Shown: positions 8,677 to 17,346 of the stretch, in pieces
Layout: each line of letters starts with the position of its first letter
How positions within the stretch are numbered: position 1 is the first letter of the stretch
IMG/VR virus record: IMGVR_UViG_3300030233_000275
Coordinates: 1 to 39,707 of that record
Direction: 5' to 3' (one strand)
Source: a virus
DNA: 39,707 nt
Made by a program: the position numbers and the translations under genes
Notes under the pieces: generated by a model
Database searches by the model: none
What the model was told of the DNA's origin: nothing
Seen by the model: only the letters and a program-made list of their open reading frames with translations

Positions 8677-9101
8677 TCGCTCAGCAGCGCTTCCAGTTGC
8701 TGATCCAGTCTCGGATCGTCCAGCCGCTTGCTGGCCGTCTCGACCGCCTTCGACTGGAATGTTTTCAGTTTGGCCAGCGCCTTCGCCAGCACCTGGCGCT
8801 TGCCGCTCGGGAAAAAATCGACAAGTTCCTCCAGCAAGGCGGTCGTCGCGTTGTCGATCGCGTCGCCGGCCATCGCGCGGCCGAACTCTTCGTCGCTGAT
8901 TTCTTTCGTATCCGCTTCGGGCTTGCAGATCGCAAAGATCACGTCGCACAACAGGATTGGGTCGGAGACAAGCTTCTCGATCAGCTTTCCCTCGATGGCG
9001 TCCAGTAGATTCACCGAGAGGAGCGTCTTGACCCGTTTGATGCACTCGACGTTGATGGCGACCGTCCAGGTGCGGCCCGCGTTGTCGGTAAATGTTTTCA
9101 T
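8643..9101 (-). CDS. Tail assembly chaperone, upstream (G-like) part
   Basis: A 152-residue alpha-helical protein between the tail tube gene and the tape measure, the standard place for a gpG-like tail assembly chaperone. The start at 9101 (MKTFTDNAGRTWTVAIN) follows an AAGGGA ribosome-binding site; the open frame extends further upstream only into the tube gene. The N-terminal motif with TWTVAINVECIKRVK resembles other phage proteins in this slot. The last codons overlap the -1 frame of the T-like part. Chaperones of this type coat the tape measure during tail assembly and are absent from the finished virion. Confidence 0.7.
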   Translation of the reverse strand: MKTFTDNAGRTWTVAINVECIKRVKTLLSVNLLDAIEGKLIEKLVSDPILLCDVIFAICKPEADTKEISDEEFGRAMAGDAIDNATTALLEELVDFFPSGKRQVLAKALAKLKTFQSKAVETASKRLDDPRLDQQLEALLSEGELPETSPGS

Positions 9102-9118
9102 CTGTTCCCTTCGTTCGC

Positions 9119-9562
9119 TTACGGTCCGCCAGTGATCCATTCGGGCGCGTTGTCGGCGTAGGTCGGTTTGATCGACACGTCCACCATGATCGCCTCCTCG
9201 AGCGCTTCGTTACGAGTGAAGTTGAAGATGTCGAACGTCGCCCGCAGGCCCTCGGAGTCGGGATCGGTGATGTCGCCGTCCATCACGGCGAATTCCAGCG
9301 GCGCGTTGTTGAAGAACGCCTGGCGGATCGCGTCGAAGCCCGCATCGACCGTGTCCCAGACCATCTGGAACTCAATCGAGGCGTCCTTGAGCGTGCCAAC
9401 CGTGGCTCGCCAGCCAGCGTTGGCGCGGGTCGTCACGTCGGCCTCGCCTTTCTCCAGGTTCAACGTGACGTCTTTGACGTTGCTTACCTCGACCCAGACT
9501 GGCGTCGCGTAGTCGCCCGTGTTGCGATACAGCTTTGCGTCCATGCCCAATCGTGTGGCCAT
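9119..9562 (-). CDS. Major tail tube protein
   Basis: A 147-residue beta-rich protein with the size, position and pattern of a siphovirus tail tube subunit. The N-terminus (MATRLGMDAKLYRNTG), the segment VSNVKDVTLNLEKGEADVTTR and the closing EEAIMVDVSIKP strand are typical of the TP901-1/tail-tube type proteins found upstream of tail chaperones. The start at 9562 has an AGGAG ribosome-binding site about ten bases upstream. It should polymerise into hexameric rings around the tape measure. Confidence 0.8.
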   Translation of the reverse strand: MATRLGMDAKLYRNTGDYATPVWVEVSNVKDVTLNLEKGEADVTTRANAGWRATVGTLKDASIEFQMVWDTVDAGFDAIRQAFFNNAPLEFAVMDGDITDPDSEGLRATFDIFNFTRNEALEEAIMVDVSIKPTYADNAPEWITGGP

Positions 9563-9578
9563 GACGTTCGTCTCCTAT

Positions 9579-9977
9579 TCAGTGCGCTTTAACGGAGCCT
9601 GCCCACTTGCGCGGCAGTCGCTCCTTCGTTGTTTCCAATGCCGGACCCATGAACGGCCGCTTCGGATAACGCTGCCGCTTGTACCGGCCGCCGTGCTCGT
9701 GTGCGGAAGCCGACTTTCCGACCTTCGTGTGCTCCGGACCGATCGCGACCAGATCGTTCTGCTTCTCGACCGCGTACATGATCGCGCCGCGAAGCTGTCC
9801 TTTGCGGGTGCTGGGCGGCTTCCCCTCGGCGCTCGCCTTCTTGCGGCGTCGGATGCTTCGCTTGGCCGTCAAGCGAATCGTCGCGCCGGCGTGGCCGAGG
9901 CTCTTGATGCTGCCCTTCTTGGCTTTGGTCAGCACCCTTTTCGTGTTGTCGCGCGTCCGCGCCTGCATGGCGATCAT
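9579..9977 (-). CDS. HK97 gp10-like head-tail/tail completion protein
   Basis: A 132-residue, strongly basic protein. The central segment GKPPSTRKGQLRGAIMYAV and the later HEHGGRYKRQRYPKRPFMGPAL are the hallmark of the HK97 gp10-like family (the proline-rich RPFMGPAL ending is characteristic). These proteins act in head-tail joining or tail completion. The start at 9977 follows a GAGGT ribosome-binding site a few bases after the upstream stop; an internal ATG nine bases on is a less likely alternative. Confidence 0.75.
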   Translation of the reverse strand: MIAMQARTRDNTKRVLTKAKKGSIKSLGHAGATIRLTAKRSIRRRKKASAEGKPPSTRKGQLRGAIMYAVEKQNDLVAIGPEHTKVGKSASAHEHGGRYKRQRYPKRPFMGPALETTKERLPRKWAGSVKAH

Positions 9978-9980
9978 TCA

Positions 9981-10409
9981 TTACCTCACGACTCGAAACG
10001 TCAGCGTCAGGACGCTGGTGAATTGCCGCAGTTCGTCCCAGTGTTCCTGGGCGTAAATGGGTGCGTGCTCTGTATTGATCCAATGGGCGTTCGGATACGC
10101 CGTCAGCCTCCGCAAGCGAAAGAAGTCGGCGATCTCTTCCACCAGCGTCACCAGCGGATCGATCTCGGCCGCATCGCCCGTCTCGAATTTCTTCTGCACC
10201 GCCACGTCGATCTGAAAGTCGTTGGTGTTGCGGCTGCGGTCGCTCTTGGTGATCACGACACCTTTGGGCACGACGCTCACATGCAGGTCTTTCATGTCCT
10301 GCAGTTCGAACGACGGAACGTAGTGCCGCGCTGCGGTGAGCGGCAGGCTCAACGAAGCCGCGTTCAGTTCGGCAACCAGCGCGTCGGCAACGTCCGTAAT
10401 CACGGCCAT
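9981..10409 (-). CDS. Tail terminator-like phage protein
   Basis: A 142-residue protein in the slot normally taken by the tail terminator. It opens with MAVITDVADALVAELNAA and shows alternating strands and helices without low complexity. Start at 10409 is chosen because its ATG shares a base with the upstream stop (TGATG), which implies coupled translation; the open frame upstream lies within the connector gene. The conserved core DFQIDVAVQKKF followed by a helix and a last strand TLTFRVVR fits the small alpha/beta fold of gpU-like terminators, though this is an assignment by position and pattern. Confidence 0.55.
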   Translation of the reverse strand: MAVITDVADALVAELNAASLSLPLTAARHYVPSFELQDMKDLHVSVVPKGVVITKSDRSRNTNDFQIDVAVQKKFETGDAAEIDPLVTLVEEIADFFRLRRLTAYPNAHWINTEHAPIYAQEHWDELRQFTSVLTLTFRVVR

Positions 10410-10792
10410 CAAACATCCTCCGTGGCGATGTGTTTCGTATGGACCCGCAGCGTCGTGCGATATGGATCGCTGTAGCGCCAATGCGGCTCGGTCCCCAGCG
10501 GCATGACCTCGTAGGTGAACTTCTTGCCGGCGTCGATCTCTTCCACGCGGTCGCCTCGTTCGGGCAACGCCGGCTGCCCGGCGAGCACGAGATCAGCCGT
10601 GTCGATCAGGTAATCGCGAACCTCGGTGCGGACGATGACGCCGGTGCCATCGTCCTGTTCGAAGACCGTGCGACCGACCGTGGCTTGCACCGGCACCGAA
10701 TCGACGCCTCGCCGATATGTGACCTCGCGAGTCGCATGCTTCTTTCGCTGGCCTTGCAGCCAGTTCGATCCGGTTTCGAGGATGTCAGCCAC
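10409..10792 (-). CDS. Head-tail connector/head completion protein candidate
   Basis: A 127-residue protein following DUF2190 and preceding the terminator-like gene. It has a helical first 20 residues (MADILETGSNWLQGQRKKHA) and then a beta-rich body with EVTYRRGVDSVPVQATVGRT and a closing HWRYSDPYRTTLRVHT. Similar short beta proteins in this position are head-tail joining proteins of the FII type. No catalytic motif is visible. The role is inferred from order in the operon. Confidence 0.5.
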   Translation of the reverse strand: MADILETGSNWLQGQRKKHATREVTYRRGVDSVPVQATVGRTVFEQDDGTGVIVRTEVRDYLIDTADLVLAGQPALPERGDRVEEIDAGKKFTYEVMPLGTEPHWRYSDPYRTTLRVHTKHIATEDV

Positions 10793-10805
10793 GGGTCGCT
10801 CCGAA

Positions 10806-11147
10806 CTACGGTGTCAGTTTCACGCGAACGCTGGCATCGGCATCGGCTGCGTCTGCGACCGCTTTGCCGAGCAGCTTGTTCGCACCGCCGCCATCGGTCG
10901 TAACGGCCACGTCATTGGCGTCATCCCAGTACGCCAAGTCGCCTGTCGAGAACGTCACGCCTCCGCCGGCCTCTTTGGCCACGTCGAAGACGCCTTCCAC
11001 GGCCAGTGCGCCGAGCGTGTTGGCCTTGATCTCTCGTTTGGCGATGCCAACCAGGTCGCTTTGCACCACCACGTCGCCCGGAGCGACGTCCGCCCCAGGC
11101 GTGTGGTCGATGGCCGCGCCGTCGTGAACAAAAGTTGCTTGAGCCAT
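10806..11147 (-). CDS. DUF2190 family capsid-associated protein (decoration/cement candidate)
   Basis: A 113-residue protein with the DUF2190 pattern: MAQATFVHDGAAIDHTPGADVAPGDVVV, GIAKREIKANTLGALAVEGVFDV and the end VRVKLTP. These proteins are regularly encoded next to phage capsid genes and several behave as capsid decoration or cement proteins. The start at 11147 has a GGAGG ribosome-binding site. Here it lies 45 bases after the protease-capsid gene, consistent with a capsid surface role. Confidence 0.8.
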   Translation of the reverse strand: MAQATFVHDGAAIDHTPGADVAPGDVVVQSDLVGIAKREIKANTLGALAVEGVFDVAKEAGGGVTFSTGDLAYWDDANDVAVTTDGGGANKLLGKAVADAADADASVRVKLTP

Positions 11148-11192
11148 ATCGGCCTCCGATTGAATTTCAAGGTTTTGGTTATCGTGTCAGGC

Positions 11193-13226
11193 TTACGCTT
11201 CGCCCTTGGCTTTCACACCACCGCGCGGATCTTGCAGGGCTACACCGAAGTCGTGGTAGCCGCGCATCTGCACACCGAGCTTGTTGAAGTCCGCCTCGGC
11301 CGTTTCGATCGTCGGCGACTCCTGGCCGTTGAGGAACGCGACCTCGATGACGGGCAGGTCAGTCGACTCGGCAAGCAGGTACCAGGCCTTCGACGAATTG
11401 CCCGTGTACTGGGCGTTGGACAGGTAGCGACTGACCTCGACGCGGAATTTTCCCTGGTGCGGGTTGGACACCGGGTACTTCGTGGTGGTCGTCGTGTCTC
11501 GCAGCTCCATCGACTTGAAGAGCTGCGATCCGATGGCGGACAGCGACGTCGGCACGAGCAGAATCGCCGGCATGATGCCAATCGGTTTGCCATCGCCATC
11601 TACCTGATCCATGAAGGTTACTTCGCCTTCGGTCAGGCCGTCGATCGACAGCGCCGTGCTGGCACCGGTGATGTAGTTGTTGTTGCCCGCCGTGAAGAAG
11701 GCGCTGTTGGCGAGGAACGTCGACCAGAAGACGTCGTTGATCTTCAGACCGCTTCCGCGACCGAGCTTGCGCGGCACGGTGGTGATCGCGTTGAGGTCGT
11801 CGTTGATGATGTCGCGGCGATCGATCGAGAGCATCAGGCCGTAGGTGTCGGCCTTGTTCTCGTACTTCTCTTCGCCGAGCGTCCCGTGCTTGAGCTCGCC
11901 GCCAGGTGCGACCTGCTCGTATTGATCCTTGCCGACCAATCGGTAACTGGTCACGGTCTTGAAGTCGCTCACGTTGCGCACCGCCGTCACGTTCCGCCAG
12001 GTCCGTTCGACGCTGAAGAAGCCATCGAGCAGGAATTTGTTGGCGACGTTTGACAGGATTCCGCCGATGTCGACGGTCGAGAATCCGGCTTCCAAAGTCG
12101 GGTTGAAGGCATAACGCAACACGGCCCGGCTGTCGCGGAAGTTGCGGCCCGTGTAGCCATTGGCCCACGCCGCTTCGAGCAGGAGTTCCTGCAGCCCGAT
12201 GCCGCCTCGGAACCTCTCCGTCGCCGCGTCGAGCGTTTGCCCATCAAACATGGCGTCGATTTGCTCCACATGCCCCGTGAGCAGGCACGCCGCCTCGAGC
12301 ACGCGGGCATTGATCGTCTTGTCGTGCATGTGAATCGCCGGCGTGCGGGGCCGGTTGGCCCGCAACACTTCCAATTCACAGCGCGTCACGTCCCAGCCTT
12401 CGCCGATCGCCTTGGCCTCAATCTCCGGGAATCGGCCAGCGCACAGTTGGCGGATCGACGAGATGCGGCTGACTTCGGCAGCGGCCTGCGAACGAATTTC
12501 ATCGACGGCGGAGCCGGCCGTCACGGCAGGGGCCTGTGCCGGTTGGCCCGCTTGATGCGAATCGCGCTCGTTCGCGTCGGTATCCGTTGCAGCAGTGGTG
12601 TTTTCGGGGTCCATGTCAGAATTCTCCTCTTGCTTGTCGGTCTGGTTGGCAGCGGCTGCGACCGTTGCGCTGGTTTGCCCATCCGCGCCGAGATCGACGA
12701 AACTGATCTCACTGAGCGTAGACTTGCGCACGACGTTGAGCGGACCGGCATGCTCCTGTCCGTTGACGATTACTGTTTGACGTTCCTTGACGAACTCGAA
12801 CTCATCGACGCTCGCGCCCACGGATGCCTGCCAGGGGAATCCGTTCTTCGACGAGGCGACCACTTCGCGGGCGGCGGCTGTGTCGCGAGACACGACGCCC
12901 GTCGCCACGAGTTGCCCGCCGTCGACGCGGATGTTGTCCGTGTGACCGACGCCGGACGTCGGGTCATGACTGAAGCGAATCGGCCGCGACTGCGAGGGAA
13001 TCCCCAGCCCCGCGAGGTCGATGATGACCGGAAAACGCCAGCCCGCGATCCGCATCGGTGCGCCGGTGTAGGCGACCATTCGGAATCGGGGCAACGCGGG
13101 CGCCGAGCCTTCATCGCCGGCTGACGCGATGTCGATCATCGCTGTCGCGGTGAGTTGCAGTGTGCTGGGCACGTTCTGCTTTTCAGGCTGCACGGGCGGG
13201 CGCGTCTTCGTTTGCTTCTTCGCCAT
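11193..13226 (-). CDS. Prohead protease-major capsid protein fusion
   Basis: A 677-residue protein that joins a prohead protease domain to a major capsid protein. Residues about 40-180 look like the serine prohead protease: RFSHDPTSGVGHTD gives a candidate catalytic histidine (H87), ASVGA a candidate nucleophile (S135), and LSEISFVDLG the conserved final strand. Residues about 195-300 are low in complexity and helical, like a scaffolding or delta region. From about 300 to the end the sequence matches a Mu gpT/HK97-fold capsid protein (ATERFRGGIGLQELLLEAA, and the late RGYHDFGVALQDPRGGV). It starts in a 44-base overlap with the portal 3' end, with GAGGAGG upstream. The fusion should be self-cleaved during head maturation (inference). 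Confidence 0.8.
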   Translation of the reverse strand: MAKKQTKTRPPVQPEKQNVPSTLQLTATAMIDIASAGDEGSAPALPRFRMVAYTGAPMRIAGWRFPVIIDLAGLGIPSQSRPIRFSHDPTSGVGHTDNIRVDGGQLVATGVVSRDTAAAREVVASSKNGFPWQASVGASVDEFEFVKERQTVIVNGQEHAGPLNVVRKSTLSEISFVDLGADGQTSATVAAAANQTDKQEENSDMDPENTTAATDTDANERDSHQAGQPAQAPAVTAGSAVDEIRSQAAAEVSRISSIRQLCAGRFPEIEAKAIGEGWDVTRCELEVLRANRPRTPAIHMHDKTINARVLEAACLLTGHVEQIDAMFDGQTLDAATERFRGGIGLQELLLEAAWANGYTGRNFRDSRAVLRYAFNPTLEAGFSTVDIGGILSNVANKFLLDGFFSVERTWRNVTAVRNVSDFKTVTSYRLVGKDQYEQVAPGGELKHGTLGEEKYENKADTYGLMLSIDRRDIINDDLNAITTVPRKLGRGSGLKINDVFWSTFLANSAFFTAGNNNYITGASTALSIDGLTEGEVTFMDQVDGDGKPIGIMPAILLVPTSLSAIGSQLFKSMELRDTTTTTKYPVSNPHQGKFRVEVSRYLSNAQYTGNSSKAWYLLAESTDLPVIEVAFLNGQESPTIETAEADFNKLGVQMRGYHDFGVALQDPRGGVKAKGEA

Positions 13227-13731
13227 CTTCGTCCTCCTCGATGTCGTCGTTGGTCGGTGGAACTGCCGCAGGTGTCAGCCCGAGTTCCTGCATCAGTGAG
13301 AATTCCTTAGCCCGCTGCCGCAACGCTTCTTCCCAATCGCGCCCCTGCCGGGCGTATTCGTGGGCAAGGGTGGTTGTGAGATTGGCCAGACGGGTCGCTT
13401 GGGCGGTCGCTTCCTTGGCGGGGTCCACATGCTCGTGGCCATCCCAAAACCATTGATGGGGCCATTGAGCGATCGGCCCGGCGTCCGCGGGCAAGAGTCC
13501 CGGAATCAGCACCGCTTCGTCGAACCAAGCGGCCAGAACGCGATCGAGCACAACTGATTCCAGTTGGGCCTGCTCGACGCGGATCGACTTGAAGTACGTC
13601 TGATGATCCAGACGGCCCGAGGCGTAGTTGTATCCCGAGCTGTTTCCCGCCGCGACGTTGAACGGCATGTTCAGGCAGCGGGCAATCTCGTTGAGAATCT
13701 CGTGTTTGAACTCGCCGTAGGTCGTCGCGGG
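13183..13731 (-). pseudogene. Phage portal protein, 3' part separated by insertion
   Basis: C-terminal 182 residues of a lambda-type portal protein. The motif TTYGEFKHEILNEIARCLNMPFNVAAGN followed by NYASGRLDHQTYF is the conserved clip/stem region of Phage_portal_2 proteins. Its N-terminal part ends at 31330 on the same strand, about 17.6 kb away. The frame continues upstream to a GTG at 13746, but those last residues are element sequence. Joined to the 5' part after the shared residues AEQ it restores a protein of about 487 residues, normal for the family. In its present arrangement the fragment has no start of its own and the portal is not made. Confidence 0.88.
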
Positions 13732-13763
13732 TTGTTCGGCTCGCACAAATCGGTGACGTTTTC

Positions 13764-13790
13764 AATTGGGTGGTGCCTCGCCTCCCAATT
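13764..13790. repeat. Inverted repeat at the left edge of the element
   Basis: AATTGGG and CCCAATT face each other across 13 bases, about 30 bases inside the left junction. It could be a recombinase-binding arm, or a terminator for the plus-strand direction since a short T-run follows. The rest of 13747-13864 holds no gene that I can support. Confidence 0.4.
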
Positions 13791-13864
13791 TTGAATAAAA
13801 CTACCACCAGCGATCATCACGATCCCATCGCATTCACGTATTGGCTAAGTCGACAGGTCAAGCA

Positions 13865-14848
13865 ATGGACGGAGTCCCGACAAACAACGTTTTTGAACGG
13901 ATGAACCTTGATGACGAAGCATGCTTTCTGTGCGGTCACACTGAATCACTGACGCTGGAGCATGTATTTCCTAAATGGTTGCAGCATCGTTACGACCTTT
14001 GGAATCAGAAGTTGCAGCTTTTGAATCAGACGTTGATCCCATACAGACAGCTCACTATTCCATGCTGCAGCACCTGCAACAATGAGTTTTTGAGCAGTAT
14101 TGAGACGCCAGTCTCAAAAGCTATTACGTCGGGATTCGAGGCAACAAGGTCACTTCCGCCTCTCACGCTGTTTCAATGGATGGCAAAAATCTTTTTTGGG
14201 GTGCTTCGTAAAGAGATGACGCTCTACAAAGATCAGCGAGATCGTGACGCTGGCAAGATTGTGCCAACACAACTTGTGGCAGCGTTCTCAACGCTGCACT
14301 TTTTCTTGCAGTCAATTATTCAGCCCTTTGAATTTAAGCCCAGTGAACCTTTCTCCGTTTTAGTTTTAAACCTCCATTCGGAGTCTGCGACGAGCGACTA
14401 CTTTTTTCGGGACAACCTCTTCCACCAAGTATTGCAGTTCAGACTCGGCGAGGTCGGGTTAATCGCTGCGTTGCTTGACGGCGGGCTAGCCCGCGATTCG
14501 TTCGGAAAGTATGCAGCTAAAGTCGACGGTCGCAAATTAGGCCGATACCAATTCGATGAGCTCTATGCGAAAGTTGCATATCAAACCGCGAACTTCGACC
14601 ACGACCCGAAGTTCTTGATTCACTCAAACACGGATTTGTCTATCTCTACGACTGTTGATGATTTTTCTCGCGGATACGTCAAAGAATGGAATCAACGTGA
14701 TTATTCCGAAGTGCTCCGGAGTTTGATGGAACAGAGGTATGGGGTACACGCTCCAGAGATTGAGTTCCGTGAACCAGATCTTGTCACCAGTTGGATGGAG
14801 CATCTCTTCGACGAACATGGAAACCACATTGGCCCACTGGACGCGTGA
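13865..14848 (+). CDS. HNH-type zinc nuclease-like protein
   Basis: A 327-residue protein with an HNH/zinc-finger-like N-terminus: CFLCG at residues 20-24, LTLEHVFPKWL at 29-39 with the candidate catalytic histidine H33, and CSTCNNEF at 68-75. The spacing CxxC...EHxxP...CxxCN is that of treble-clef HNH nucleases. The remaining 250 residues are unfamiliar, with no membrane segment. An ATG at 13865 is taken as start; a TTG 24 bases upstream is an alternative, and neither has a strong ribosome-binding site. Base composition is AT-richer than the neighbouring phage genes. It lies between the element edge and the recombinase and could be a defence nuclease or a passenger. Confidence 0.6.
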   Translation: MDGVPTNNVFERMNLDDEACFLCGHTESLTLEHVFPKWLQHRYDLWNQKLQLLNQTLIPYRQLTIPCCSTCNNEFLSSIETPVSKAITSGFEATRSLPPLTLFQWMAKIFFGVLRKEMTLYKDQRDRDAGKIVPTQLVAAFSTLHFFLQSIIQPFEFKPSEPFSVLVLNLHSESATSDYFFRDNLFHQVLQFRLGEVGLIAALLDGGLARDSFGKYAAKVDGRKLGRYQFDELYAKVAYQTANFDHDPKFLIHSNTDLSISTTVDDFSRGYVKEWNQRDYSEVLRSLMEQRYGVHAPEIEFREPDLVTSWMEHLFDEHGNHIGPLDA

Positions 14849-14860
14849 TTCTATGTGATC

Positions 14861-16684
14861 TCACCGGCTCAACACCCAGCCACCCTGATGCCCGACCTTC
14901 TTGATCAATCCTGCTCGTTCTGCTCGGCGCACATGGTACGCGGCGTGGCTGGGATCGTCGGTCCCGATGTATTCGCAGAAGTCGGCCAGATGCAATGGGC
15001 TTTTGGAGTCGCGGACTAGCTCGCTGATCTCTCGCCAGATCTTTCGCCGACCGATTGATTCGTCTGGGATCGGCATCGGTTTCTTGGCAAGCGATTGGTG
15101 TATTGCGAGTTCACCGAATAGCTCTGGATGCTCGATCTCTCCGGTCTTCGCCGTTCGCATGCCGATCGAAATTGAATCTACCGTTCGACGCACCGCATCG
15201 GCGAGCTTCAATCGATCGGCCTTCTTTAGCTTCAAGAACAACTCGCCAAACCGTTCGATGACGTCAATCGCTTCCGGTAGCGGTTCGAGTTCACTGGTCC
15301 GTTGTTGGACGCGATCAATCAATGTGGCTTCTTCGTCGCGCCAGCGCGAAAGCAGATTTGAAATCGCTTCAAAATTCTCACGGTCCGCCAGTGCAAGGTT
15401 CTCTGTGCCGCGTTCGATTTTCTGTCGCACCGCCGCGAGCTTACGTTCGTCTTTCGATGCTTGCTTGGTCTTTCGATTCTTCGCACGAGAGATCGCGTCG
15501 CGTATGCGGTCTGCGGCGTTGGTCTGCATCAGGTGTGTTCGTAACGATTCAATGACGAATGATTCAAGCCTGTCTTGACGAACCGCCGGATGCGGACAGT
15601 CGGGATCGTAGCCCGGCTGGAGAGGAGCGTTATGACATTGATAGAAGATCTGAGGCGTTCGATCCCCGCGTTGCTTTCGGTGAACGCCATGCATTCGGTT
15701 GCCGCAATGGGCACAGACTACCAAGCCGCTAAGCAGGTATTTCCCGGCATCGCCTCGTTGATGAGTCCTTTTGCGATTGACCAATGCGGCTTGAACAGCG
15801 TCGAAGACATCCGGAGACACGATTGCCTCATGGGCGTCTTCGACGATGATCAAACCTTTGTCGTCGAGCCGACAGAACTTACCTTTCGATCCTTTGCCTA
15901 CGACAAGCGTGCCGGCATATGCTGGATTCCGCAGCATCCCAAGAACGCTGTTGTAAGAGAATGCCTTGCCAGCTGCGGTCGTCAGTCCGCGCTCATTGAG
16001 TCCGCGAACCACATGGCCAACGGAATGACCGTTTTGTACGGAATGAAACATCCACTGGACGCCATCTACGGCTTCCGTTTCATCGCTCGGCACAAGCACC
16101 GATGTCCATGTCGCAGGTTTACGGAACTTTTCTCGGAAGCTGACTCGGCGGACCATTTTGCCTTGGTCGTCGTAGAGTTCACGATCATAGCCATAGACGG
16201 TCCCACCAATCCGTTTCCCTTGGCTCGCACGCAACCGCTGGCCACTCACCACCCGTGAGGCGAGTTTGGCCGATTCTTCGCGTGCGCCGTGCTGGTCTAT
16301 GATCGCCGTAATGATTCCGCCCAGATCATCGAAACGGAGTCGACCGCGTTGGCACGTAACGATATCGACGCCTGCTTCACGGAGCAGTCGCCAATGGAGC
16401 ATGACGTCGAAAATGTCTTCGCGAGAGAAACGGCTTTGTTCGTGCAATAGGATCGCATCAAAGCGACCGCGTTGGGCATCGTTCAGTAGCGATTGGAATT
16501 CGGGACGGTTGGCTGACTCCGTCCCGGTCAATCCATGGTCCTCGTACCACTTGCTGATTCGGTAGCCTTCGCGGTCGGCGAGTTGTTCGATCTCTCGTCT
16601 CTGCCGTTCGGGGCTATGTTCTTGTCGATCCGTCGACATGCGGATGTAGCCGACGGCCGCATGGGCTCGTTTGGTTTTGGTCAT
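14861..16684 (-). CDS. Large serine recombinase (element integrase)
   Basis: A 607-residue large serine recombinase. The N-terminal resolvase domain has GYIRMSTDRQEHSPERQ with nucleophile S17, and later HEQSRFSREDIF. It is followed by the recombinase domain (QRLRASQGKRIGGTVYGYDR, then GHSVGHVVRGLNERGLTTAAG and LGMLRNPAYAGTLV), a zinc ribbon (VCAHCGNRMHG...YQCHN) and a basic coiled-coil region. The last 80 residues (DLADFCEYIGTDDPSHAAYHVRRAERAGLIKK) look like an added winged-helix domain. The start overlaps the stop of the 77-residue gene as ATGA. It lies about 1.1 kb inside the left end and is the likely agent of insertion into the portal gene. Enzymes of this class need a directionality factor for excision; none is evident. 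Confidence 0.93.
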   Translation of the reverse strand: MTKTKRAHAAVGYIRMSTDRQEHSPERQRREIEQLADREGYRISKWYEDHGLTGTESANRPEFQSLLNDAQRGRFDAILLHEQSRFSREDIFDVMLHWRLLREAGVDIVTCQRGRLRFDDLGGIITAIIDQHGAREESAKLASRVVSGQRLRASQGKRIGGTVYGYDRELYDDQGKMVRRVSFREKFRKPATWTSVLVPSDETEAVDGVQWMFHSVQNGHSVGHVVRGLNERGLTTAAGKAFSYNSVLGMLRNPAYAGTLVVGKGSKGKFCRLDDKGLIIVEDAHEAIVSPDVFDAVQAALVNRKRTHQRGDAGKYLLSGLVVCAHCGNRMHGVHRKQRGDRTPQIFYQCHNAPLQPGYDPDCPHPAVRQDRLESFVIESLRTHLMQTNAADRIRDAISRAKNRKTKQASKDERKLAAVRQKIERGTENLALADRENFEAISNLLSRWRDEEATLIDRVQQRTSELEPLPEAIDVIERFGELFLKLKKADRLKLADAVRRTVDSISIGMRTAKTGEIEHPELFGELAIHQSLAKKPMPIPDESIGRRKIWREISELVRDSKSPLHLADFCEYIGTDDPSHAAYHVRRAERAGLIKKVGHQGGWVLSR

Positions 16685-16914
16685 TGGTCGGCCCCCTCGC
16701 GAAGCATGCGTTCGTGAAATTGCCAGAGGTCGATTTCGGCTTCGGTAGCTGGTCGAACGGTTTTGATCTCGATGGGGATGTCGCGACCGAAGCGTTCGTG
16801 GAGGTCGGCGTAGAGATCGTGCAACGCGGGTTGGCCAAGCGTTCGGGCTTCGGTTTCTTCGCGGGCGTCGACCAACACGTAGCGGGCCAGAGTGGCGACG
16901 TAGTACGTCTTCAT
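16681..16914 (-). CDS. Small conserved protein, paralogue of the 36743 gene
   Basis: A 77-residue soluble protein of unknown function, coupled to the recombinase by ATGA overlap. The start at 16914 (MKTYYVATLARYVLVDA) is fixed by alignment with its paralogue in the prophage at 36743-36976; by eye count about two-thirds of positions are identical. Conserved stretches are ALHDLYADL and the acidic PIEI/TVR/ATE/EI/LW series. In both places it follows a histone-like HARE-HTH gene. Its position before the recombinase suggests a possible accessory or regulatory role, which is untested. Confidence 0.7.
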   Translation of the reverse strand: MKTYYVATLARYVLVDAREETEARTLGQPALHDLYADLHERFGRDIPIEIKTVRPATEAEIDLWQFHERMLREGADQ

Positions 16915-17004
16915 GGTTTGGGTTCCGTTGATAGGTGGCGTAAGCAAGAAACCGCGAGACGGGAAACCTCGCGGCGACGGTGGGGCGTCGTTGGCGTTCG
17001 TTGC

Positions 17005-17346
17005 CTACGCGTTGGTGAAGCGACCTGGTGCGGTCTTCTTGAATCGGGCGTCTTTGCCGTTTCGCAGGTCGCGGAGGATCGCGGCGTAGAGCGTCGCGTC
17101 CGGTGTCTTGCCGCCTGGAGAAGTCCAAAGCTTTTGTTTGGCCATCGCTTCGACCATCTCTTTGCAAGACATGGGTTTGCGGGCCTTTTTCAAAACCGCC
17201 AATGCCGCGTCGATCTGCGACATCTTTTTGTCGGCTTTCTTCACCGCTGTTTTCTTGGCGGGCGTCTTTGATGCGCTCGCCTTCTTGGCGTTGGTCTTGC
17301 GGGCGGGCGTCTTCTTGGTGGTCGTGCTGGTCTTTCGTGTGGCCAT
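17005..17346 (-). CDS. Histone H1-like protein with HARE-HTH domain
   Basis: A 113-residue protein made of a lysine/alanine/threonine-rich basic tail (residues 1-42, TKKTPARKTNAKK type repeats) and a C-terminal winged-helix HARE-HTH domain (SQIDAALAVLKKARKPMSCKEMVEAM ... KLWTSPGGKTPDATLYAAILRDL). The layout is that of H1-like nucleoid proteins of planctomycetes and related bacteria. Start at 17346 is the ATG that opens the lysine-rich tail; the ribosome-binding site is weak. A close paralogue lies in the prophage at 36137. It probably compacts or marks element DNA (inference). Confidence 0.82.
   Translation of the reverse strand: MATRKTSTTTKKTPARKTNAKKASASKTPAKKTAVKKADKKMSQIDAALAVLKKARKPMSCKEMVEAMAKQKLWTSPGGKTPDATLYAAILRDLRNGKDARFKKTAPGRFTNA

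Noticed and set aside
10626-12053. A 475-codon plus-strand frame opposite the capsid gene
   Set aside because: It lies antisense to the protease-capsid and DUF2190 genes, which have clear homology and operon context.
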